A stretch of 47,799 nt of DNA from Symbiodinium natans (lineage: Eukaryota > Sar > Dinophyceae > Suessiales > Symbiodiniaceae). Position 1 is the stretch's first letter. The number at the start of each line of letters is the position of its first letter. The stretch is taken from positions 1 to 47,799 of the forward strand of contig CAJNDS010000963.1 of NCBI GenBank assembly GCA_905221605.1, written 5' to 3'. The notes under the pieces were generated by a model that saw only the letters and a list, made by a program, of their open reading frames with translations, was not told where the DNA came from and did not search any database. Below, piece by piece: positions 35,751 to 45,550 of this stretch. The position numbers and the translations under genes are program-made.

Positions 35751-36280
35751 TAAAGAGCAATCGTTTAGAGGGGAACAGGAGAAGAGGAGCGAGAGAGAAG
35801 GACAGAGGAGAGATACAGGGAATCCAATTTCAATAGAACAGCAAAGAAAGAATCGAAGAGAGATGAATAGAGAAGAGGGAGAGACAAAACAAGGCGCAGA
35901 GAAGACGGCACTCTTCTTTATCTATCCTCCCTCCCTTATCTCTCCCTTCCCTCTTTCTTTTCCAGATAAGAACAACTAAAGAGGAATAATTATGAAAAGG
36001 AGAAGAGTAAGGAAAGGAGCAGAAGAGATAGGCCGAGAAGAGGGATATGATGAAGTACGGCAAGGTCCACGCGCAACCTCTGCTTACCCTGCCACTGTTT
36101 TATCCTGCAAGTTCCTTTCTTGTTGTTCATCAGTCAAAAAGTAACAGAAAGAGAGAAGGGAAAGGGAAGTGAGAGAGGAGAGAGAACAAGGATGCCATTT
36201 TTCTGGAAGGGTACTGGAAAGAAGAGAAGAGACAGGAAGCAAGGAGACGGAGTGACAAAATAAAGCGCAAAGCTCTATAT

Positions 36281-37674
36281 ATATCATCTCTCCCTTGTCT
36301 CTCCCTATTCCCTTTTGATGGGACGCCCCAGAACTAAAATATTTAAATCCAGGTATTTGAATAATTAAATTCTTTAAATTATTTAAATGGTTGGGTTTCC
36401 AGAGGAACCAATGGATTTGAATAATTAGATTATTTAGATTATTTTGGCGCCTCCTGTGAGCCAAGTCTGTGATGAAGTATGTCCCTTCTCCCCGCGGGCC
36501 AAATTTGTGATGAAGTATGTCCCCTCTCCCCGTGGGCCAAATTTGTGATGAAGCATGTCCCCTCTCCCCGTAGCATCCCACCAGCGTGATGAAGTAGGTT
36601 CCCTCTCTTTGTGGCTGAAGTATGTCCCCTCGCCCCGTGGGCCATGTTTGTGATCCAGCCCCCCAGCAGCGTGATGAAGTATATCCCCTCTCCCAGTGGG
36701 CCAAGTCTGTGATGAAGTATGTCCCTTCTCCCCATGATGAAGTATATTTGGAAGCTGAGAGTCGTGTTTTGGTGTGGTAGATTGTGGTAGATAGAAAGGA
36801 AAGGGCATGAGAAAGTAGCCTGCTTTATTGCAACACATGCCCCTCTTGTTCTTCCTTTCTTGTGTTTTTGTCATTTAGAGGGGAACAGGAGAAGAGGAGC
36901 GAGAGAGAAGGAGAGGGGAGAGATAACAGGAATCCAATTTCAATGGAATGGCAAAGAAAAGAATAGAAGAGAGATGAATAGAGAAGATGGAGAGACAAAA
37001 CGAGGCGCTGAGAAGATGGCACTCTTCTTTATCTATCCTATCTCCCTTATCTCTCCCTTCCCTCTTTCTTTTCGAAATAAGAACAACTAAAGAGGAAGAG
37101 TTTATGAAAAAGGAGAAGAGTAAGGAAAAGAGCAGAAGAGATAGGCCGAGAAGAGGGACATGATGAAGTACGGCAAGGTCCAAGCGCAAGGAGTCACCCT
37201 CTGCTTTACCTTCCACTGCTTTATCATACCTGTCTTGTGCTTTATCAGTTAAACGGAAACAGAAGGAGAGAAGGGAAAGGGAAGTGAGAGAGGAGAGACA
37301 ACAAGGAGGCCATTTTAATTTTCTGGAAGGGTACTGAACAGAAGAGAGGAGACAAGAAACAAGGAGACGGAGGAACACAACAAGGCGCAAAGAAGATGGC
37401 ACTCTTCTTTGTCTATCATCTCTCCCTTCCTTGTCTCTCCCTTTTCCCTCTATTCTTAAAAAGGACAAGACCTCTTCGCAGATAGGTGCCCTCTCTCCTC
37501 TTCAGGAAGCCCCCTTGCCCTTATTTTGCTTGCTTTCTGAAACGACAAGGAAAACAACACATAGAAAGAGAGGAAATGGAATGAACCAATAGGCAGTGGA
37601 GCTCTTCAATTTCTTTCCCTATCTCTTTTCTTCTTTTTTTATTCTTCATTCAACAAGGAAAAGAAGCTTCCTTT
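36281..37674. other. Spacer between duplication blocks
   Basis: AT-rich ATTTAAAT-type segment (about 36337-36445), the 38-bp minisatellite, then purine-rich blocks related to 35764-35990 (36873-37110) and 36130-36280 (37250-37400). No gene recognised. Confidence 0.75.
36451..36746. repeat. 38-bp minisatellite
   Basis: Units with GATGAAGTATGTCCCCTCTC at 36471, 36509, 36547 and later, plus shorter or longer variants. The minus strand is open in three frames because 38 is not a multiple of 3, so coding is unlikely. Confidence 0.9.
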
Positions 37675-38137
37675 TGTGTGTTTTTGAGATTTAAAGGAGA
37701 ACAAGAGAAGAGAAGGGAGAGAGAAAGGAGAGAGGAGAGATCAACAGGAATGCAACTCTAAATGGAAGAGCAATGAAAAGAATGGAAGAGAAATGAGGAC
37801 AGGCGAAATGCAAAATCAGGCAAAGAGAAGATGGTGCTCGTTTTCATCTTTCCTCTGGTTCTTATTTTTCTCTTCTCTTGTTCATTTCCGTTAGAAAAAC
37901 AAAAGGAATAACAATGAACATGTAAGCAAACCCAGCTGATGCTCATGATTTTTTCCTTTCTCCCTCTCTCTCTCTCTCCATATATGGGCGATGGAACGGG
38001 TGTCCTTGTTGGGCCGTTTCCTGCATCTTCAAGTGAGGAACCTAAGTGTTTTCTTTTGTTCGTTTGAAGACACAGAAAGCGATTAAAAGGGACGTCCATT
38101 TTGGATTGGCAGCCAACCCAGCTGATGCTCATGATTT

Positions 38138-38196
<59 letters not shown>

Positions 38197-38368
38197 GGGC
38201 GATGGAATGGGTGTCCTTTTTGATCGTTTTCTGCATCTTCAAGCGAGGAAAAGGGACACCCCACAAGAAAGCACTAAGGGTGTCCCTTTTGCTCGTTTGA
38301 AGACACAGAAAGCGATTAAAAGGGACGTCCATTTTGGATTGGCAGCCAACCCAGCTGATGCTCATGAT

Positions 38369-38449
<81 letters not shown>

Positions 38450-38755
38450 GGGCGATGGAATGGGTGTCCTGTTTTGATCGTTTTCTGCATCTTCAAGCGA
38501 GGAAAAGGGACACCCCACAAGAAAGCACTTAGGGTGTCCCTTTTGCTCGTTTGAAGACACAGAAAGCGATTAAAAGGGACGCCCGTTTTGGATTGGCAGC
38601 CAACCCAGCTGATGCTCATGATTATTTTTTTTTCTCTCTCTCTCTCTATATATGGGCGATGGAACAGGTGTCATTTTAGATCGTTTTCTGCATCTTCAAG
38701 CGAAGAAAAGGGACACCACAAGAAAACACTTAGGGTGTCCCTTTTGCTCGTTTGA
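37675..38755. repeat. Segmental duplication block B, left part
   Basis: Starts TGTGTGTTTTTGAGATTTAA like block A. Contains three to four (TC)n units and ends where the copia element inserted. Confidence 0.9.
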
Positions 38756-38937
38756 TGCAAAAGCAGGCGCGGGCTGAAGAGGACTTATGAACCGTTAACA
38801 ACCACACTAGCACACAGACCTTTTGAACTGCTGTCACTGGTCTGAGCTTGGCTGGGAAAGGGGCTGCGAATGCAGCACTGTCATCTTCCTGCATGCACAC
38901 ATGCAAGGCTGTCTTGAATAGGCTTCTACTCTTGACA
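38756..38937 (-). repeat. 3' LTR of the copia element (182 bp)
   Basis: Identical to the 5' LTR except for the 4-bp indel. Confidence 0.97.
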
Positions 38938-38944
38938 CCCCTCC
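38938..38944 (-). other. Polypurine tract
   Basis: Sense GGAGGGG immediately upstream of the 3' LTR. Short, but in the expected place. Confidence 0.6.
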
Positions 38945-39102
38945 ACAGGAGGAACTGGCCAGGTACCTTGGCCTGTTGCTACTGGACCTGCCTATTCATG
39001 CTGTCTCACTCCCAGCTTCGGCTCACTGTTCCCAGGAGTCACGCAGTTGCCAGCCCGTCTCACGTAGAGGGTCACTGGCCTTCAACCTAGGTCGAGATCC
39101 AC

Positions 39103-42100
39103 TCAGACCTTCCAGTTGGCGATCCACTTCGAAGTCTCTTCACGAGTCCGAAGATTCTCATACTGAATTCGGCATTGGGCTCGATGACGATGGATGTAGA
39201 GCACATACCTCAGCTGCTTGGTGCTTGGCCGGTCCGACAGCGATTCATCTCCACCATCGAACTTGTGCAGAAGTCGCTCCATCAGGTCTTGCTTCAACCC
39301 TGTCACCTGGAGCCCTTCCACTCGTAGGCCACTCTTGAGTTCTTCCACCGTGAGCAGGCTCAAGGTATCTCTCACCACTCTGACTCGATCGTCGACACCA
39401 GTTCTGGCGTCACCACGGAAACTCATCCTGTCACTGTCACTCTGTCCAGCAGGGGATCTCAGCACGGAGGTTCCCTCGGGGACAGATGGCATCCGTGTTG
39501 TAGGAACCTCTGCACTGTGTTGAGCCTCCTCAGCACCGCTGCCACGAGGAGTGTCACGACGACTGAGTGCCATGGCTGCACTGGACTGCGCTACACTGGG
39601 CCTATTGCCCCTTCCACACAACCAGTGCCAACCTTTCAAAAGCACTTCAACTCCCTTGTAGCTGGCAAACAGCAACCCAACCAAGGCCAACAGGTGAACC
39701 AACCCTAAGTAAAGGTTCAACCACCAGACCTCTTCACTCTGAACTGGAGCTGCTTGGACTTTCTCCAAACAGCAGCTGACCACAGCTGCCACGATGCCCC
39801 TTTCCAAGGGCAGCTGCTTCATCAGCGAGTCCATTCTGGCTGCTTCTAAAGCCTTCGTGCCAAGATCCGAGATGTTCATGAGCGTATCCACTTTGCCTAT
39901 GGAAAGTTCTTTGTTTCGAACTGCTTGCTGTATCCACATCTCCTTCAGGGATAAGTGCTTGACTTTTCCACACCCTACCCTCTGTGCCATCGACCTGGCG
40001 GCCGAGCTATCGCTCAGCACTCGGTGCTCGACCTTCCAACCAAAGTGTCGGAGGATCTCTGTTGTAAGCTTTCCTTCTGCTGCTGTCTTGACCATGGCAT
40101 AGAACTCGGCCTCGCCCGACGATAGGGCCACGAGACTTTGTCGACCACAGCTCGTGTCTAGGAGGTGCTTCCCAAACCTCTGATACGTGGAACTCATAGA
40201 CCTTCTGGTTCTGCGATCTGTTGCCCAGTCTGAGTCTGAAAAGGACTCTAGCTGCGCAGGTGCTTCTTGCAATTCGAAGTGCCATTTCTCGACGGGGTAC
40301 TTGGCAATGTACTTTCCGACGCGCTTCAGCCTTAGCCAATGAATCTCCAAGGGCTTGCTCATCCCTTCAGCCAGTTCACTTGCTGCGTACTGCAACGAGG
40401 GACGGTCGACTGCCATGTAAAGGATGGTGCCAGTCACTCGTCTGAAGACCTCGGCCCTCTCACGGCTGAGCTCCTTCTCCACTTCTCTGTTTCCCACGCC
40501 TGTGGCCTTCGAAGCAGGAGTGTCAACTCCTTTGCACCCTTTTAGCTCGAGTTCCTCGATGACTTGTGGGGCAAACTTGGGGTCGCATTCCCAGGTAAAT
40601 CCTGAGCCTGTCCACTTGATCAGGCGCCCAAGATGGCGTCCTTCTGAGACTTCCCCTCCATGAGCTGGGTCACCGATTCTCGGTAGCACTTTCACCTCGT
40701 AGTTCTCCTCCATGATCTTGTCCAGCATGTCGAGAGCTTCTCTTTCTCCACTCGCCAGGAAATCGTCACCGTGGCACGACAAGCATAGATCATGCTCTTT
40801 CAAGTAGTAGGTGTTGGGGCACAACAGCAGCTCGTCGAAATTGTGTCTTGTTTTCACCTCACGGATCTTCACTCCCCATTGCCTAGAGGCTTCCCGGGTT
40901 CCGTTCATCGCCTTGTGCAACTCCCAGATGATGTTGGGAGTTCCTTCTGACGCCGGGGGAATTACCCCAATCTTTTCGCTGTTGTCGGCGTGGAAGAAGG
41001 CCACGCTCACATCATATCTTCCGATCAGCTTCTTGCTCTTGCTCTCACCGGGCCTCGCTGTGGCTGCGTGCGAAATCACAGCTCGATGCACTCGAATGGG
41101 AGGCGTTCCCATCGATACATCTTCTCGCTTGTAAGTGTTCACTTCCTGAGCGACCAAGCGACTCCTGACTCCAGGCTTCCCTTCGATCTCCTTCTCGGTG
41201 TCGATCCACCTGGATTTCACCAGTCTGAGCCCCTTCGCCTTGGCTTCATCATATGTGATGTCGCCTTTGACTCCAAAGGACTCCATCTTGGTCATCTCTT
41301 TCATCCTCCCGATCTTCACCTTCTCGGGGTCCAGCAACTTTCCAGTCTTCTCATCGTAGACCGGTTTCTCGAGCTCCTTCGCTGCTGATGCGATCATTCT
41401 GTCACTGATCACCATGGCCGCCACGTGCATTGTTGGCAATCCTGCCACCATTTCTTCTTCAACCTCCTCCGGTTTGCCTTCCGCTTCACGCTTTCTGCTA
41501 GGGGACCTTGGGCTGTCTGAGGCCCGAGCAGGTTCCGAGGTCCTGGCCTCCTTGAGGGGGCTGTCGCTAAGGTCCAACCCACCTCGCTTTCTTTCACTCG
41601 GGGCGCCAGAACCGGCAGCCACCGAGCCAGACCCAGAGGCGCGACTACCCGCGGCCTCTGAACTTGCCTGCTTATCCGAGGGGCCAGGGCCGGCACCCAT
41701 CGGATCATCCCCTCCATTGCTTGATGGCTCAACTGTGTCGTCCCCGGGCGCTGTTTCCGCAACCACAGGTGCCCTGCACAGCTTTTCAAACCTGGCTCTG
41801 CACGTGGCATTGTGCTTGACTGGGGCGTCACCGTAAGAGGTATCGCACCCAGGGCAGCCTGGTGTCCTACCATGCTTGATCTGTCTTTCAACCGTGATGT
41901 ACACACCACGAGGTTTAGGCACTACACCCTCCAACCTTCCAGCTGGCAAGGGTCTTCCCGGAGCATCGGGGGTCCTTTCTGGCGTGCCTCGAGGCTGCCA
42001 AGGTGCGCCTACCATCCTCAGAACAAACGTGGGGTCAAAGCGCTTGGCCTCAACTCGCCTACGAACCGAGCGACACCTCTGGATGCCGTTGGCTGTTGCC

Positions 42101-42123
42101 ACGAAGTGCTCATCGTTGCTCAA
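39103..42123 (-). CDS. Reverse transcriptase/RNase H part with membrane segment and SAP-like domain
   Basis: 1006 codons; the frame extends upstream without a Met to about 42260, where it joins integrase. CxxC...HxxxC motif at 90-108. RT: YDVSVAFFHAD (D371) and CHGDD (453-454, where most copia elements have YVDD). RNase H: SDSDW (630-632), SSGEAEF (671-673), LSDSSA (705). A hydrophobic segment follows at about 798-822 (LYLGLVHLLALVGLLFASY), then a SAP-like helix-extension-helix at about 923-955 (LTVEELKSGLRVEGLQVTGL). Confidence 0.94.
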   Translation of the reverse strand: MSNDEHFVATANGIQRCRSVRRRVEAKRFDPTFVLRMVGAPWQPRGTPERTPDAPGRPLPAGRLEGVVPKPRGVYITVERQIKHGRTPGCPGCDTSYGDAPVKHNATCRARFEKLCRAPVVAETAPGDDTVEPSSNGGDDPMGAGPGPSDKQASSEAAGSRASGSGSVAAGSGAPSERKRGGLDLSDSPLKEARTSEPARASDSPRSPSRKREAEGKPEEVEEEMVAGLPTMHVAAMVISDRMIASAAKELEKPVYDEKTGKLLDPEKVKIGRMKEMTKMESFGVKGDITYDEAKAKGLRLVKSRWIDTEKEIEGKPGVRSRLVAQEVNTYKREDVSMGTPPIRVHRAVISHAATARPGESKSKKLIGRYDVSVAFFHADNSEKIGVIPPASEGTPNIIWELHKAMNGTREASRQWGVKIREVKTRHNFDELLLCPNTYYLKEHDLCLSCHGDDFLASGEREALDMLDKIMEENYEVKVLPRIGDPAHGGEVSEGRHLGRLIKWTGSGFTWECDPKFAPQVIEELELKGCKGVDTPASKATGVGNREVEKELSRERAEVFRRVTGTILYMAVDRPSLQYAASELAEGMSKPLEIHWLRLKRVGKYIAKYPVEKWHFELQEAPAQLESFSDSDWATDRRTRRSMSSTYQRFGKHLLDTSCGRQSLVALSSGEAEFYAMVKTAAEGKLTTEILRHFGWKVEHRVLSDSSAARSMAQRVGCGKVKHLSLKEMWIQQAVRNKELSIGKVDTLMNISDLGTKALEAARMDSLMKQLPLERGIVAAVVSCCLEKVQAAPVQSEEVWWLNLYLGLVHLLALVGLLFASYKGVEVLLKGWHWLCGRGNRPSVAQSSAAMALSRRDTPRGSGAEEAQHSAEVPTTRMPSVPEGTSVLRSPAGQSDSDRMSFRGDARTGVDDRVRVVRDTLSLLTVEELKSGLRVEGLQVTGLKQDLMERLLHKFDGGDESLSDRPSTKQLRYVLYIHRHRAQCRIQYENLRTREETSKWIANWKV

Positions 42124-42170
42124 ACTTTTGCCTAGCCAAACCCCACATGACCAACGATCCTCAAGCTTTC

Positions 42171-43931
42171 TTAAGTTCTGATTCGAAATACGGAACAGAA
42201 CGACCTCTCCAAACTCAACAACTTCGCCCTTGTAGGTCCTACCCCGAAGCCTCTCGTAGGCTGTACGACCGTCATGCTAAGTTCCAGCACAGCTCGCTCA
42301 GCTGCACCGTTGGCCTTGTGGTCTCCTTTGGGCACTGGTTGACTGCTTGCTTTCTTGGGGTACCTCTTAACAAGTTCTTCACCTAAACTTTTGATAGCTG
42401 GCTCAGTATCGCTAACAACTATCATGTCTGGGTGACCACAGAACTTCATCCCTTCTAGCGCAAAAGCCATGGAATACGGATCCCCGGTGCCCTTGCTGTT
42501 AGCTACACCCGTAAACAGAGCCCCTGACTTTTGGTCCCTGCAAACCAAAACGGCCTTGGCACCAGCTTTGGCCTCGAGGATGTCCTTGGCGTCAGTGGAA
42601 GCTGCTTCCTGGGACAAGGCTTTCGTGAAGAAGCAGTAGTCGATACAGTACCTTGCTACGTCCTCTTTCTTTTCTTCTTGGCGCCTTTGATGGAAGTCTT
42701 CGGTGCCCTTCCCCACCACGCAAGACTCACACCAACTCCGAAATGGAAGGTGTGTTAACTCGTGTTCAGCACGCATCTCAGCACTGACACTCGGGGGTAC
42801 CTTCTTGTGCTTAGCCTTACGCCCGGCCTCTCCTTCAGGTTCAGGCGGCTCTTCCAGGGGAGCGTCGCCAAGAGGCCTCGCATCCACCTGGGCAGGTGGG
42901 GCGCTGTCAGCTACCTCCACTCCCGGGGCGCTATCCGCTACCTCCGGTCTGGCTTCCCGAGCTGTTGGAGCTGCGATCCTATGCCTTTCAGGGTTCTGGG
43001 GCTTACCCATAGTCGCTTCCAACCAGTAGACACCTTTATCCTTCACTAAAGGAACTTTTGGGACTTCCTTCAAAGCTTTCTTGAGTTGCTCACCACCACA
43101 GCGACCTACGAGGAATTGGTGCGAGGGCCCTACCACCAACCAGGTTCCCTTTTGACTGGCTTCTGACATGGAGATAACAGGAAACTGGACGCTGTTGCTT
43201 TCCCTGTAGTTAAACTCAACTGGCACATCCCCATGCTTGAGCGACGAAGTCTTGCACTTACCCAATTCCAAGGCTTCTCCCGTGACCGTGTTCATGCGGA
43301 CCCTGTCACCTGCAACCTCAACGGCCTTGTTGTCAAAGCCAACCGGAGCCAAACCACCCCCAGCCCCCGTGTCTACAAGGATCCTACAGTGGGTTTCAGG
43401 GTTTGCTACAGTTGCAACACACAAGGTTGAGGCTGCTAGGCCTTCACTTTCGGGCTCCTCTTGGGTTTCCGGGGCTGCTGCAGCCGTCCTACCTTTGTTC
43501 TCGGCCTTTTTCAAGTCCGCGGCTCGCTTCCTGCACTCGGCCTTTGTGTGGCCGGGTTTCTGACAGTAGAAGCACGGGCCCTTCTTCTTGTCGCCCTTGC
43601 CTCCTTTGTCTCCATCCTTCTTTCCGCCAGCGTCCTTGCCGGTGCTCTTGCCCTTGTCGCCTTTTCCATCACCCTTGGCGCCCTTCGGGGAACCCTTATG
43701 CGGCTTCTTTGGTAGGCCTCCTACGTCCATCGGTTGAGGCGTGCTTTGCAAGTACTTCTGCGTGCGGGCAATCTCCATGATCTCCGCTCTCATCTTCTTC
43801 CAGGTGTCAAGCCTGGATGAGTGCCTAATGAGGTGCTCCTTGACCGTCTGGTCTTCCACTCCCAGAATGACAATCCCGATGACGGTTTCGTCGTCCACGT
43901 CCTTCCCAGACTGCTTCTCGTACTCCCTCAC
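42171..43931 (-). CDS. Gag C-terminus, protease and integrase part of the copia polyprotein
   Basis: 586 codons; the first Met is internal to gag and the true frame continues from gag. CCHC zinc knuckle C120-x2-C-x4-H-x4-C133 after a Lys/Gly-rich linker. Aspartic protease motif DTGA at residue 187. Integrase zinc site H390-x3-H394...C401-x2-C404. Integrase catalytic residues about D431, D508 and E545. After ELSMTVV (about 42262-42270) a small deletion shifts the frame and the last ~30 residues are spurious. Confidence 0.92.
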   Translation of the reverse strand: MREYEKQSGKDVDDETVIGIVILGVEDQTVKEHLIRHSSRLDTWKKMRAEIMEIARTQKYLQSTPQPMDVGGLPKKPHKGSPKGAKGDGKGDKGKSTGKDAGGKKDGDKGGKGDKKKGPCFYCQKPGHTKAECRKRAADLKKAENKGRTAAAAPETQEEPESEGLAASTLCVATVANPETHCRILVDTGAGGGLAPVGFDNKAVEVAGDRVRMNTVTGEALELGKCKTSSLKHGDVPVEFNYRESNSVQFPVISMSEASQKGTWLVVGPSHQFLVGRCGGEQLKKALKEVPKVPLVKDKGVYWLEATMGKPQNPERHRIAAPTAREARPEVADSAPGVEVADSAPPAQVDARPLGDAPLEEPPEPEGEAGRKAKHKKVPPSVSAEMRAEHELTHLPFRSWCESCVVGKGTEDFHQRRQEEKKEDVARYCIDYCFFTKALSQEAASTDAKDILEAKAGAKAVLVCRDQKSGALFTGVANSKGTGDPYSMAFALEGMKFCGHPDMIVVSDTEPAIKSLGEELVKRYPKKASSQPVPKGDHKANGAAERAVLELSMTVVQPTRGFGVGPTRAKLLSLERSFCSVFRIRT

Positions 43932-44634
43932 CTTGCTGCTTCTCGTACTCCCTCACCTTGCGCTCAAAGGACTCGATGCAACTGACCAAATCCCCTTCGA
44001 ACTTGTAGCGCAGGATCTCCAGGAGCAGACCCACATATCTGGAGTTGAGCTTCGGGTTGTACTCCAGGTAGAGCTGCCGATAGGCCTCGACACCTTCATT
44101 GTCCCCACAGTTGTGCAGCTTGTCCAGCGCACGTCCCCTGCAGAGCATCACCAGGACGTAGTAGAGCTGAGTCGACAGCCCTTGCTCCTCCTCAGTGAGA
44201 AGTCGGTTCCAAAGTTGGATTTCCGACGACTCGGCCTTCTGGAGTAAGGCTTGGTACCTCCTGTCCATCGCCCCCATGTAGCTCCGAAGGATGAAGACCC
44301 AGTCGTTGAAGGTTGCTGGATCTCCTTTAAACACCTCAGGCTTTCCGAGCCCTCTTGTGTCCACCAAGGGGAGCAGCCCAAAGACACCTCCCTGACCCGG
44401 CGCTGTAGCAGCAACCTGGGCCGGTGGGCTCACTGGTGCCTGGGCCACACTTGAACTGGCGGCCTGAGCTTCCCGTAGCTCCTGCAGCTGCTGGCCTTGC
44501 ACCAGCATCTGCTGTTGCATTGCAGCCATGGCTTCACCTGACTGCTGCAACTGTGCCCGGAGCTCCTGGATCAAAGCCTCCATGGCGACCACCAAGAGAA
44601 CGGTGATCACCGTCAGGATCCGACTCCTCGTCAC
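43825..44634 (-). CDS. Gag (capsid part), frameshifted at its end
   Basis: The likely start is the internal Met at 44583 (MEALIQELRAQLQ), giving a Gln-rich coiled-coil-like N-terminus. Then FKGDPATFNDWVFILRSYMG and LLEILRYKFEGDLVSCIESF, the pattern of copia gag polyproteins. After KVREYEKQ the frame is lost through a 25-bp tandem duplication (about 43908-43957). Confidence 0.85.
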   Translation of the reverse strand: MTRSRILTVITVLLVVAMEALIQELRAQLQQSGEAMAAMQQQMLVQGQQLQELREAQAASSSVAQAPVSPPAQVAATAPGQGGVFGLLPLVDTRGLGKPEVFKGDPATFNDWVFILRSYMGAMDRRYQALLQKAESSEIQLWNRLLTEEEQGLSTQLYYVLVMLCRGRALDKLHNCGDNEGVEAYRQLYLEYNPKLNSRYVGLLLEILRYKFEGDLVSCIESFERKVREYEKQQGEGVREAVWEGRGRRNRHRDCHSGSGRPDGQGAPH

Positions 44635-45298
44635 CCTGGCCTTCGTCGTCCGCCTCGTCCTCGGTGAGAAGTGGCTGCCGCTTCTTTCTTCTATTCTTCT
44701 TTTCCTTCTTCTCCTCTTTCCTCAAACGAAGCGCACGGATCTGCCTCTTCACAGCCCGACTGGCTGCAAGGAGAGTTGGCTCACGCTGCTTCTTTGTTCG
44801 CTCGTCGCAAGTGTCGCAAGCCTCCGCAAACTCCCGGACGATGTGTTCTCCAACGGACCCAGGCGGGATAAGACCCGACTTGCGAAGTTCTGTCTTTCGA
44901 GCAGTCCTTTCACTGAAGCTAAGCCGGGGCCACTCTTCCCTCAACCTCTCGATCTTCGGGGCGATCCTCAGCCTGTACCGCTTCTTTGGTTTCGGCTTTG
45001 CCTGGGCTGTCCTCGTCACTAACTCCTCTGCTGCTTCGCTAAAGCCTTGGTGGCTTCTCCTCAACAAGGCCTTGTCCGATCTTCCTCCTCTCCTTTTCTG
45101 CTTGTTCGGCCTCTTCTTTGCCTTTGCCTGGATCTGCTGGTCCGGCTCACCAGCAGGGCGATCTCGTCCACGATCTCCTTGGGCTCTCTGGCCCTGCCTT
45201 TCAGACCTTGACCGGCCTGGTCCTTTCTTGCCCTGGGTTTGCCCCAGCCCTTGCCCGTGTTGACCACAGGCTGCCAGGGGTGCGCAGGGCGCAACCAC
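44534..45298 (-). CDS. Upstream ORF of the copia element, 254 codons
   Basis: Lies between the PBS and gag and overlaps the gag start in another frame. Very basic N-terminal half (KKRPNKQKRRGG), a middle part with CDTCDERTKK, a Lys/Arg-rich block KEEKKEKKNRRKKR, then an acidic stretch TEDEADDEGQGDEESD. No family recognised. It may be an accessory ORF, a gag N-terminal extension, or open by composition. Confidence 0.45.
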   Translation of the reverse strand: MVAPCAPLAACGQHGQGLGQTQGKKGPGRSRSERQGQRAQGDRGRDRPAGEPDQQIQAKAKKRPNKQKRRGGRSDKALLRRSHQGFSEAAEELVTRTAQAKPKPKKRYRLRIAPKIERLREEWPRLSFSERTARKTELRKSGLIPPGSVGEHIVREFAEACDTCDERTKKQREPTLLAASRAVKRQIRALRLRKEEKKEKKNRRKKRQPLLTEDEADDEGQGDEESDPDGDHRSLGGRHGGFDPGAPGTVAAVR

Positions 45299-45360
45299 CT
45301 GGCTGCAAGGGGTGCCTCGAAGGCAACCTCCTTGTCCGAGCAGCTCCCTGGGTCAGAGCC

Positions 45361-45372
45361 GCTCCGCTACCA
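45361..45372 (-). other. Primer binding site
   Basis: Directly next to the 5' LTR. Sense sequence TGGTAGCGGAGC, which would pair with a tRNA 3' end ...GCTCCGCTACCA. Compatible with an initiator-Met-like tRNA starting AGCGGAG; copia elements commonly use this tRNA. Confidence 0.75.
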
Positions 45373-45550
45373 TGCAAAAGCAGGCGCGGGCTGAAGAGGA
45401 CTTATGAACCGTTAACAACCACACTAGCACACAGACCTTTTGAACTGCTGTCACTGGTCTGAGCTTGGCTGGGGGGCTGCGAATGCAGCACTGTCATCTT
45501 CCTGCATGCACACATGCAAGGCTGTCTTGAATAGGCTTCTACTCTTGACA
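45373..45550 (-). repeat. 5' LTR of the copia element (178 bp)
   Basis: Sense start TGTCAAGAGTAG, sense end GCTTTTGCA. Lacks 4 bp present in the other LTR (GGGAAAGGGG versus GGGGGG). Expected to hold promoter and poly(A) signals, but none can be named. Confidence 0.97.

Larger units (their letters stand above)
33981..36280. repeat. Segmental duplication block A
   Basis: Matches 37675-38755 plus 45551-46712 once the retrotransposon is removed. Offset about 3.7 kb. Confidence 0.9.
38756..45550 (-). mobile_element. Complete Ty1/copia LTR retrotransposon
   Basis: 6795 bp, bounded by direct LTRs that begin TG and end CA and by the 5-bp target duplication TTTGA (38751-38755 and 45551-45555). Domain order in the sense direction is gag, protease, integrase, RT, RNase H, which defines Ty1/copia. 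LTRs differ only by a 4-bp indel, so insertion was recent. It landed in a (TC)n repeat unit; removing it restores GCTCGTTTGA-AGACACAG. Two frameshifts break gag-pol. Confidence 0.97.

Noticed and set aside
34352-38560. Proteins rich in SLSLSL or ERERER
   Set aside because: These are translations of (TC)n microsatellites; both strands are open because the repeat lacks stops.
39218-45263. Plus-strand ORFs across the copia element (for example 44664-45263, 41414-41836)
   Set aside because: They are antisense shadows of the GC-rich gag-pol frames.
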